Shown here piece by piece: positions 17,206 through 28,900 of a DNA stretch of 64,000 bases. Numbering within the stretch: position 1 is the first letter of the stretch; the number at the start of each line of letters is the position of its first letter. A program made the position numbers and the translations under genes. The notes beneath the pieces are model-generated. The model did not search any database and was not told where the DNA came from. It saw nothing but the letters and a program-made list of their open reading frames with translations. The stretch is from Vitis vinifera (taxonomy: Eukaryota > Streptophyta > Magnoliopsida > Vitales > Vitaceae). The DNA lies in assembly GCF_030704535.1 (NCBI RefSeq), contig NC_081822.1:12703001-12767000 (forward strand), read 5' to 3'.

Positions 17206-19916
17206 GAAGAAGATTAAAAGAGAAAAAATGAAAAGAAAAAGGCCCAAGCAATGGAAAAAACAGAAAAGAAAAAAAAAAAAAAAAAAAAAAGGAAAGGAAA
17301 ATTTTTTGGGAAGAACACTTTTTGGATTCCTTTACGGTGTTCATGGCGTTCCTCATTTTCTTTTTCCGGGCTCTCTGATATCAATTTTTTTTGGCGTACA
17401 ACGGACGGCCCATCTCAATCGAAATGATGATGATGATAGCAGTAGCATTGTGAAATTGCAGGATGAGAATCTCGGTGCCTTTTCCTTTTCTGGCTTTATT
17501 AATTTTCCTGATTTAGCGATAGAGACTGATTTGCACCTTTTCTTTTTCTCTTGTTATTTTGTTTCTCTTTCTGTTGTGGTTTACAAGGAGAAGAAATTGG
17601 CAGCTCCCTTAGCCGTAACAGTGTCCTGTTAACTGACACCCGAGATTTGAAAGCAAAGCTGTCATTTATCATGGAACCGCCATTACAGGCTGATCCCTCT
17701 CCCCCTCCCTCTCCCTCTCCCTCTCCCTGTCTCTCTTTTGATTTAGACTGCCACAATTAATTTTCTTTTTGAACAAATCAATTTCAAATCAGGAACTGGG
17801 TTTTTTCTTTTATGAGAATTAAAGTACGATATTTTTGGGTCTTTGCTGTAATTCTTATTAATATTTTATACGTTTTATATTGAATGTTCTTTATCCAAAT
17901 ACGTATAGATTTTATTTAAGTTAATCGAATAATAGCACTGGAAACTGGTGTGTTTGTACTCGTGGGACACGTGTTAAAAGGCAAATGAAGATGTGGCAGT
18001 GGGCCGGGTCCCACTTGATTTGGAGGTAGGACCCCACCAAGCAGGTTTTTCATTTTTTGCGGAAATAACCTTTTCCGAGGGAGTATTGGTTCCCTTGCTT
18101 CATGCTCAATCTTCCGCTGGGTGCGGATCCTTTGCCGTACGCGTGGATGATGTCCACCTGGACGGCCTCGATGCTCTGCCCCTCCGTCCCTTCACTTGAC
18201 TATATCTGATTGCGGTGGACAGTAGCGGATTTGGACCGATTGTTGGCGCGACTTACTCATTGTTGTCTTTTGGAGCATTTTGATCTCGTTTCTGACCCCT
18301 TCCATTTATGAAATATCGGCATATTTGTTTTACATTTTTTACATAAAAAATTAAAATATATTTTATTTTATTTAAAGACATTTATCACCCATTTTTTAAT
18401 TTTTAATTTTTCAAATATAAACTATCATATAATAAAATAACAATAAACTATAGTCCATAAATATTATCTATAAATTAAAATTGTAATTTTTTTTTCTTTT
18501 CCTCTCAAAATCTTCATATCATTTAAATATCTTCATCCCAATTTCTAACATCATATTCCACTTAGAATTATTTTCCACTTCAAAATAAAATGTTTTAATT
18601 TTTTTAATTGAAAAAATAAATCATTAGTCATAATTTTTCCTTATAGGATAAATTATTCTCCATCATGGGACATTATGGACGATGATTTTTACAAAGAAAA
18701 AGACATTTTATTTTGATTATTTATTTAACTATATAATGAGTGAAGAGTTATTATAAATATCTTGTTGAAAAATGAAAAATTAAGTCTTGGTAACAGTTTT
18801 TTAAAATAGTTTTAAAAATGATTTTATAATGTTTTATGAGCCAAAAGTTTATTTGTGAATTTGAATTGTTTTTTACATATTTTTAAATAATTTTATATTT
18901 AAAACTTTATTTTTAATCATTATTTATATTTATATAATTATTTTTTAAACAATTCTAAAAAATTAATTAAAAGATGTTATTTAAAAATACCATATTTTCT
19001 ATTATTAATAATAAAAAATATAAAACATTTTTATGGTTATTAACCAAGTTTTTCAATTTTTTTTATTTGGAAAACTAAAAAATTATTCTAAAAAAATAGT
19101 TGTTAAATGAGTTTTTAGTTTTATGTTTTTTTTAATAATAGAAGTTTTCAGAAATCAATTTCAATAATTTTCTATTTGATTTATCGTGAAATATAAAAAA
19201 ATATGAAAATTTTAGATATTTAATTTATTATAAATAGTAAATATATAAGATTTATTTAAGAAAGTATAAATTATAAAATTTTATTTCTTTATATAAAATA
19301 TAAAAGTTACTATTTATTATAAATAGTAACTGGTAAATTTTCTCTTTCCTTGGAGCACAAAGGAATCGGAATGAAATTAATCTTCTATATTTTTCAAGAA
19401 AAAAAATAATTGATACTCATAGATTTTTAGTGTTTTTCAATCAATCAATTCATTGCTTTTTGTCTTATTAAAGCTAGGTGTTAAGTCTGAATTCAAAGAG
19501 AAGAGAGTGCATCCCAAGCTGGATTTTTCAAATCATTGAAACTATAAAATCACCCAAAAATTTAAATTTATAAGATAATTATTACTTATTTTCTAATTTA
19601 TTTACCAATTTCTTAAATGATATATGAAAAATTAGTTTCGATTTTTAAATAATTATAATTTTTTTGGACTGAGAAAGATTAGATCTTGCGGGGTATCAGA
19701 GTCCGCATCTCTATGATCCTATGATTGGCAAATATCAAGCACGGAAAGTTTCGTCTACGTAATCCATACGCAAGAAGTCCCCGGTTTTTCAATATTCTTT
19801 TTTTTTTTTTCTTTCTGCGTGGGAAAGAAGGTGAAGAAATATAGCAAGCAGAGAGTTGTTCTGTTGGTGCTTCGTCTCTCTTCCTCTGGTTGCGAAAGCC
19901 TAATTCGGAGATAGCA
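17206..19916. other. 3' region of the BOI-like gene and promoter region of FREE1
   Basis: The stretch 17206-17310 is a purine-rich tract with an A-run of about 22. A CT-rich tract (ccctctccctct repeats) lies at 17697-17732. A perfect CACGTG sits at 17968-17973. The short open frame at 17993-18199 has no recognisable domain. The stretch 18300-19650 is AT-rich and contains a MITE copy (separate entry). A T-rich stretch at 19790-19812 lies about 110 bp before the FREE1 ATG. Confidence 0.45.
18784..19110 (+). mobile_element. Degenerate MITE, same family as the copy at 32523-32926
   Basis: The left end reads gtcttggtaacagttttt and the right end is ctaaaaaaatagttgttaaa, giving an imperfect terminal inverted repeat. 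The interior (ttttatgagccaaaagttta, tttatttttaatcatta, ttaattaaaagatgttat) follows the 32.5-kb copy in the same order and orientation. No clean target duplication was identified. Confidence 0.65.
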
Positions 19917-22900
19917 ATGCAACAGGGAGATTACAATTCTGTTTCCTATTATCAATATCAACACCCTCAAAACCCTAACCCCAACCCTATCCCCAATCCT
20001 AATTCGATTCCGATCGATCCCCAGCCAAATCCTTCGCCTTCGACCTACGCTTCTGCGCCTCCGTTTACCACTAGTTATTCTCCCTCCGATTACTCTGTTT
20101 ATACCCCCGCGTATCCTCCATATCCGCAAAATCCCGAGCCTGTCCCCAATATCCCTCCCACGGCTCCTTCATATTCTCCGAGCCCTAATTTGCAGTCATT
20201 CAATCCATCGCCTCAGCCGTCGTCTTTTCCTCCTTTCGAAGCTCAGGGTTCGTATCAACCTCCGGCGCAGCAGCCTCCGTATCATCCACAGTACGATCAA
20301 CATCTGACGGCTCCCAATTTCTCCAACCCTATTCCCAATTCCAATGCTAATCCGTCGTACGCAAATCCTCCTGCCTACTCGGCTTCGTACAGCCACGTAG
20401 GCTCTTCCGTGCCGCCCGTTTACGAGAACCCGTATGAGACTACTCCAAAATTTGATCAAACTGGCGGATATTTTGATGAAACTTCGGGTAGATATGGAGG
20501 CTATAGCCGGACACGGTCCGATTTAGGATCCGAAATGTATTCGAAGAGATCGGATAGTGGGGTGTCGTCGAGGTACGATCTAGGTTCAATTCGAGATGAT
20601 GGGTATGGTGATGGAGTGTATGCTTACGAAGGGAGCAAGGTGGAGCCCTATGGTGCAAGAGGCACAGCTCCAAAGTCGTCGACTTGGGTGGGTTTTGATG
20701 ATTACGGGAGGTCAATCAGTTTTCCTTCTGGTAAAGACCAGCCATCTGCCAAGATCGTGAGAGCAGTGCCCAAGGCGGAGACCCAGCAAGATGTAAAGAG
20801 CGGGGTGCAGAAGTTTCGGGTCAAGCTATTGTCTGAAGGTGGAGGACAGAGCTCCATGGATGTTCTTTGTCAGGTTCGTATGGATTTGCTTATCTCATTG
20901 TTATTTTAGTCATATTGGAATTGATGAGGACGAGAATGTGGCGTGGTCTATGAATCCTTCGTTGAACAAGCATCATTATTAGTAGATAGATTGATCATAT
21001 TGGTTAGTTGAATGGCATTGGGTTATTTACTTTATTCATAGATCTAAGATGTCACAGAGAACTTCCTAGGAATTTCTAAGCTCGCTTTAACAGATTTGCT
21101 TTATGATTTATGTTTTATTTCTTTGTTTTATCAATTTTTGCCATGGACTTATTTATTGTTTAGACCTATCTGAAACTTTTTCATCTGAACTGAATTCAAT
21201 TTTTTGTCAATTGCCTAACTGGTAAATCTGCTTGTTATTAAGTTTATAACGTCCCATCTATAATTAAGACCTCTTCTTTGGAACTAAGGATCCATACTCT
21301 TTATATGTATTAGTTTTGGTTCTGATGTCCTATCCTGCTAAAACCTCTGATTACCAATGTCACAAGATTTTTGCCCATTTTGGACTTTGGATGTAAGAAG
21401 AATGAGGGAAGGGAAAGGAAAGGAAATACCAAAATAGATTGTCTTTTTTTGTTGAACAATAATCTGCATTTTACTTTCTGATCCCCTTATTCTTTTGAAG
21501 AACAGAGCCTTATTTTGGTTCCATTTTCCATTTGCCAAAATTTTTATTTTTTGTTTTTTAGAACGCTAATTGACTTATGGGGCTTGTTGATGTAGACCAA
21601 TCAAATGGATGTGATGCATTTGCATGCTTCCTTTGGAGGAATGAATGTGTATAGTTATTTATGTTAAAAAAACTTGAGTTTGGAATGCTTTCATCATAGT
21701 ATATAATATAAGTGCCAAGTTTTGTTTTGCTTCTTTCTCCTTTTTATTGCATATTTACTAATTTTTTTACTCACCTTTTGATTTATGATTTTCATCTCAG
21801 ATTGGTTTGGATGGAATTCGTATGCTTGAACCCAGCACTAGTCGAACATTGAGAATATATCCACTTGAGACAATAACAAGATGTGAAGTGAGTTGGTTGC
21901 TTCCCTTTTTTTGGATTTCCCTCTACTGTCTTAGTTTTTAGCACTATATTTTGTTATGGTATACTATGGTGGATATGTAGCATTATCTTGAAATGTTTTC
22001 TCTTTTTGTTCAGGTCACTGACTCATCCACTTTTGCATTTTGGTCCAAAAGTTCTGTGGATATTGAACCAAGACGGATCAGGCTGCAATCAAATAGCTAT
22101 ACCACTAATACTATTTTGGACACAGTGACAGCTGCAACCGTGCAGGTTGTTTTCCTAGTTCATTGATGATTAATAAAAAATTATATAAATATATATGATG
22201 CCTTAGAGTTCAGTTATACATGCATGTGTTTATAATTTTGAAGGACCAGTTTGGGAAACCTTGAAGTTCACTTTAGACCCTTTAAAAGATTGTTTCATTG
22301 TCTGTAATCTTGGGGTAGTTCTCAAATTCATTATCATTTGTGTCTGTGTGAACTTCACGGGCATTTTTTGTTTGAATATTATTTAAAAGATACAACAATT
22401 TGAACTACCCTTAAATTTTTTTACCCCCTTTAAGAAAACTCATGATACGAGTGATATGCATTGCGAAATCTATAATGTTAGAAAACAGTATGAAGGGATA
22501 GAAAGAGAATGTTTTGTTATCTCTGTGTTAATTGAGTAACTTTTGTTGTGGGTGTCTCTTTTTTGACCAAGCTCCTATGTGAACTTTGATCATGTCTTCT
22601 ACTTGTTGCGCATGGACATCTAAGCTAGAGGGAGGAACTACTCTGCAGCATTCAGTTATTTGTAATTTTTGCTAATAGATTTTTTCTTCTTCTAAATATA
22701 GATTAAGGAGATGGGTGGTAGAAGCAGGCCTTCCGAATCTTTAAAGACAACTGAGCAACCTACCGAGAAGAAGAAAGGTTTTGCTGACTGGATGAACATA
22801 ATAAAGCCTGGAAATGAGGAGAAAGATCATTGGGTATGTTGAAATTCTTGAGATGGTATCATTTTAATTGTGCATTTCTTATTAAAATGGCCATGATATT

Positions 22901-25900
22901 GTTGTAAATTTGTATTTGCTTATATGCATTGTGAAAGTATGGAATGAGTGTGTTTTGTTGTGGGGTTCTTTTATTGTTCTTATGCTTATTAGGTGTCTAT
23001 GTACTTGAAATTATTAACTTTTCATGATTAGTATATTTGAAGGAAGAAAGAAGTCTTCCTCAAGGGAGATAATCACCCTCTTTAGTCATCTACTTCTTTC
23101 TTCTCCACTCTCTTTTATGAACATAGCCTTTCGTGAGATGAAATTCTAGATGTCTGTTTTATCAAATTGGCTATTCAAAATGTTTTTGAGTGATTAATGC
23201 TTGCGTCATTACAGATTTAGAAAAAATTTGCAAAATATAGGCTTAGTGCATGAAATAAACCTTTAGGCTAGAACATGAGATTGTGTATATACAAATAATA
23301 TCATTTTCTTTTCAGGGTAAGCAATGTCATGAGTCCTATGATGCTACTACATGTCAATTCTATGTGAGTCATAAACAAATAATTTTTTTTGATAGGCAAA
23401 TAAAGCAAGCATAATATTAAAAAAAGTGCCAAAATTAGTGCACCAGAGTACATAGGACATATACAACGGTCATTGAAAGGCACAATGAAACAAGATGAAA
23501 CATAAAAAACCACTCTCCCTTAATGTGAACTCAACCAATCAGCAAAATCAATTAAAAATATTGGACCGCCATTTATGTATAGCTTCACCCACAATGCAAG
23601 ATTACCAAGAACATGTTTTTTAGTTTTTCATAAGAATGCTCCTCATTTTCAAACGATCTTTGATTCATTTTTTTTCGTATTGTCTAAAAAATGCACAAAG
23701 GTATGACTTTCAACACCTTTCGTTTTTTCCCCACAAAGGAGTCATGCTATTTTGGGATAGTCTCCGACCGTGGAAGATAACACCCAAGATACACCAAACA
23801 AGGAAAACAACAACTGTCAGCATAACCCTTGTCTTGGCAGGGTGAAAGAGGATATGAATGGGTTCTTCCTCGTCTTTACAAAGAAAACATCTGCTTACCA
23901 TTGATTGAATTCCTGCCATGCATTTTTTAATCTTAAATTCATGAAATCACATGAAGGAGAGCTGGATGACTAAATGAATACATATGATTAACATGATGTG
24001 GAAGAAATTGGGAATTGATAGCAGAAGATGGTCTCAAAATGACGTAGAAACCTGTGAAAAAATGATGTTGAAATAGGGAGTAACATAAAAATTTACATGT
24101 CATCCTCTACCCAATCGGTTTTCGCTTTGGGGTGCTGATGCTCGACTCAAGTGTGAGTTATCTAATTGTCCAAAGTTGGTGGAATGATTACTGTTGGGGT
24201 GCAATAATGCTGCTCTTAAGTCTGGGTATGGGTCACCTAAATGATGGTTTTAGAATAAGCCCGCAGGGTGTGATGTTGAATGCCATAAAAGGTTTAGCCT
24301 ATTCTCATTGAACACTAATTGGTTTTTAGATGAGATGGTTAAAGCTCGATCCAAGAATTGGTATTAGAGCCAAAGGTCATGGATTCGAGTCATGGGAGCG
24401 TCATGTTGGGGGAGGGATTGTTGGGATGCAACAATGCTACTCTTAAGTCTGGGGATAGGTCACCCAAATGATGGCTCTGAAAAGGTTTGGCCTACCCTCA
24501 TTGAACACCAATTGATTTTTAGACGAGTTGGTTAAAGCCCGATCCGAGAATTACATTTCTTATGGTGTTTGTTCAACTAACATTCTTAGACCCTGTTTTT
24601 AATTCCAATAATTGAAAAACAAAAAAAGGAGAATCTTGGGATGATGGTTACTCATAGTTTTAAAAGGCATGCTTAAAGCTTGCCTAGGCTCAAGGTGCAA
24701 TCACTCCATAGCTATAGTGCCTTGCTTGCCAAGACATGCGCCTTGTTGAAGAGGCTCGCCTTGTATATTTTACTTTTCATTTTTAAACACTTTTTATTCT
24801 TGAAATTTTTAATTGTATATTGAAATTTATATAATTTCAGTACTTTTTTTTATTAAATGTTTGAAATTTTAATTTTTTTGGTTGATTAAATTGGATTTTG
24901 GATCATTTTTTATAAAATTGATATGCATACTAGGTCGGGTTTCACTTCACTTAGGCGCACACCTTGTGTTGTGCCTTGCGCCTAAGCTATAGGATACTTT
25001 TGCGTCTTAGGTGAGCCTTGCGCCTTTTAAAACTATGTGGTTACATGATAGAAATGTCTGAAATGTTATGAACTAGGGAGTATTTTAAACTATTAAAGGT
25101 TGAAGCTTCTTCTGGAATCCAGTGAGGTCGTGGAAGGTTATCAGAATTGACTGGATGGTATTTAGAAGCAGATCTTGTTTCATCATGGATAATGGAAAAA
25201 GGGTAAAGTTTTGGAAAGATGATGCGATGAATGTGCTTTGGAAGTAGCCTGCCTGTTGTTATTCTCTATTGTCATGCTAAAGACTCTTGGGTAGTTGGGA
25301 TGTGGGAACAGATCAGGGGAGGAGGGCATGGAGTCCCTACTTGTGTAGATAACTTTATTATTGGGAATTGGAAGAAGTGGAGCTTTAAGACCACATTCAA
25401 GTTCATTAAGGGATGTTGAGGACTGGTTGAGCTTGAAGGAAACCAAGACTGGCAATTTTTCTGTCAAATATTTCTACACTTTCCTAGCTCAGGGAAGAAG
25501 TGCAGCGTTAGTTTGAAGCCCATGGGTGCCAACAAAAGTGAGTTTCTTTGCTCGGGAAACTATTTGGGCAAGGATCTTAAAGCTTGATCAGCTTAGAAGA
25601 AGGGGATGGAGTATTCCGAACTGATGTTACATGTCTGAATGGGAAGAAAGTTGGCTGGTCAGTTGCTCTTTCCCTGTTCCAAAGCAATAATCACATGACA
25701 GCAGGGTTTTTCGCTGTTCAGAGTACTTTGGGTGATGTAGACATATGTAAAAGGAATTCTTCTGAATTGGTATGACTCTTTTGTGAGGAAGAAGCAGAAG
25801 AGAGCCTCGAGGGTCCCTCCTTTGTGTTTGTTTTGTATTTTATGAAAGGAATAGGTGGTCATTCGAAGATGCAAAATTATGGGTTAAAGGAATCAAATCT

Positions 25901-28900
25901 TCCTTTTTATGAATTTTTTGGATTAGATTAGAGTCTATATAGATGATCCGCCTACGATAGACTTTGTAGATTGCTTGAGTACTAAGTAAGGAGAGAGAGA
26001 TTGTTTTTTGTTTTCTTTCTCCTGTTTTGCTTTCCTGATTGGGGTTCTATCTGTATATGTTGTGTCAGAGTGCACTCTTTTCAGGCACTTTTAATATATT
26101 CTCCCATTTTGCCTATCAAAAGAAAAAAAGAAAAAAAAGAAGGGTTAAAGCTCCTTTCTTGGGTCTCAGTTTGTTTTAGATATAGCTTACCCAATATATG
26201 GCTCAAACTTGGCGCTGGTAAATTTTCAGAAGCTGTTTATTTAATTTATTTTAAGTATTTCTTACAGAAGTGTTTTCTAAACTATGTGGATGCAAGTTTA
26301 AAACATAAACAGTTCCCGTTCTTAGAAAGATTACGTGAATGCTGAGCAAGCTTTATAGGAAGCAATCACAATGCTCTCTTTGCTTACTTCCAATTGTGAA
26401 ATAGGTGATAATTAAATAATTTTCTTTCATGTACTGGTTTGGGAGAGTTTACTGAAAAAGAATGGGTTCTTTCCCAACTTGTGAATTGACTGATCATGTT
26501 TGAGTAGGGTATAATTATTGTGCACTATTAATCCTCTAAAAATTTAATTTCTCATTTTCCCCCGCCCTTTTGTTTTAATTAATTTCTCAGGTCCCTGATG
26601 AAGCAGTTACCAAGTGTACAGCCTGTGGGACAGATTTTGGGGCTTTTGTGCGTAGGGTATGCCTTTACCTGTGGGTTAAGTGTTAAATAAAATTCATGTT
26701 CTTATGGATATTTCGCATTTTTGGTAAACCTTGTATTGTCTCTCTTTATTTACAGCATCACTGCCGGAATTGCGGAGATATTTTCTGTGACAAGTGTACT
26801 CATGGTAGAATAGCTTTAACAGCTGATGAGAGCGCTCAGCCAGTTCGAGTTTGTGATCGATGCATGGTATGCACTTATAATCCCTTTTTATCATTTTTCT
26901 TTGTATCCCTTTCTACGTAATTTCTAGTGTAATATTGGATGATTGCCCTATATCCATTAATATTGGACAGTTTAATGCACAAGAAATAGAATTGTAATGA
27001 AGTACATTTTAATTTGCACTTGGGCAAACAGATAGCTCCACTAAAACGGCAATGTGGCAATGTGAGTGTATCTTTTGATGTTGAGAGCATTTTAGGTGAG
27101 AGCATAGTTTTAAAATGCACAAGGTGCACCTAAACCACAAAAGTCTCCTACAGCTTGGGCACAACACTAGGTGTGCTTTTGAGTGAAGTGAAATGTGACC
27201 TAAGATGCATATCAATTTTATAGTATATGAATATGATATCAAATCTAATTTAATCAAGGAAATATTTTATTTTCTAAACAGTTAAAAGAAGCATAAAAAA
27301 AATAATAATGAAATTCCATAAATTTCAATATTCAGTTAGAAATCTCAAGAATAAAAATATGTAAAAAGGAAAAGTAAGTAGACTAGACACACTTCTCCCA
27401 CAAGGTGGATGCCTTGATAAGCGAGGTGCTGTAACTAGGGAGTGGTTGCACCTTGGGCCTAGACCAAGCATTAAGCACGTCTTCTAAAACTATGTGTGAG
27501 AGCCAGAACTTGCTGCATAAAATGAAATAAAGTAGTAGACAAAACTCCTCATTTGGTATGTTACCAATAAATTGATTCACTGTTGGATCAGTTTGGTTTC
27601 ATTTTGTTCTTTAAAAATGCCCAGGTTGTTCTGGAATGTTGCTGCTTCATTTTTTCTGCTGTTGATTTTTTAAGAAAATCAAATAGAGGAGGAGAAAATA
27701 CTGTTCTGATGGCCTTGTTTTATTTAAAATGTAATTAAATTAAATTCTTATCAATTATATTTATATTTCTATTTATCTCATTATATTCATTGCCCATTGT
27801 ATAAATACTGCTTTGTTCATTACCGATTTTATAAATACTCAAACACCCATCGGGTAAACCCATTACCTCATTATCCAAGACCCATTTCTTCATCCTCCCC
27901 GCCCTCTTCTTCTCTATCAAACCCATTTTTTTTTTCTTTCTCTGCAACTGGGTGAATGAGAATAAAACCATCTGCGATTGATTTTCCTCAAGGCTCAAGT
28001 TCCAAGCTGCTTCTCCTTTTGAATTGATCCACGCCATCTCCGAGTCAAACTTGGATATCTGTTTTGTGGCAGGCTTGGCCGAGGCTGATACTTCAAACTC
28101 TGCTACAAGCAGCTGGCAGAGGATAAGTCATTGGCCTACATCCGTCTATCCTACCTAAACAGTAACCCTTTTCTTGTTTGTTTGCAAGGAGACTGAACTT
28201 CTCCATCCTTTTCCACCCTTACTCAAGGCCATATGTTGTTGAAGGTTGAAGCACTGCCACCAGCCCAATGTTTTTAGTTATGCAACTACTGGGATTACCA
28301 AACATGTTACTATTTTCAAAGACTAAAAACAAGACAAAAAATCAGTTGTTTGGTCGTGTGTTTAGAAACAAAAAAACTGGGAATGATTAAATGGACCATC
28401 GATGAAGTTGGTTCAGCAATGAGACATCACCTCTCATTGGTTTTTCAAGCTTTTGAAAAGTGCAGGGGTTTGAGCATTGTCAGGTTGATTAATGACCTAT
28501 CATGATTTTGTAAGCTTGAGAAAGATTTAGGGGTTTGAATGTTGCTAGGTTAATTAAGGATATTTAGTTGTTCAACCTTGCAGAAGAGGACTTGCATCTA
28601 GTCATCCTTCTACTCATGTCTGGTGCACACACTTGCATAAACATGTATATCTTATAAATAAAACCAACATTAGGTTTATTGATGAGTTATTATGATTTTG
28701 CAAGCTTGAGAAAGATTTAGGGGTTTGTATGTTGCTTGGTTGATTAGGGACATTTAGTCATGTTAAACCTTTTAGAAAAGGACACACAACTAGTTATTAG
28801 AGTTTTGGGTCAAAATGACCCATTTTTTAAACTTAACGTTGAAAACGGGCTCATTTTCAAACTATTGTTCAAAATGGCCTCTTTGATGCCACGTAGGCGC

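Noticed and set aside
17993..18199. GC-richer open frame after the BOI-like gene
   Set aside because: Only 68 codons, no domain, no conserved start context; treated as chance.
19890..19916. Upstream extension of FREE1
   Set aside because: It begins at a TTG codon; MQQGDYNS at 19917 matches the known start.
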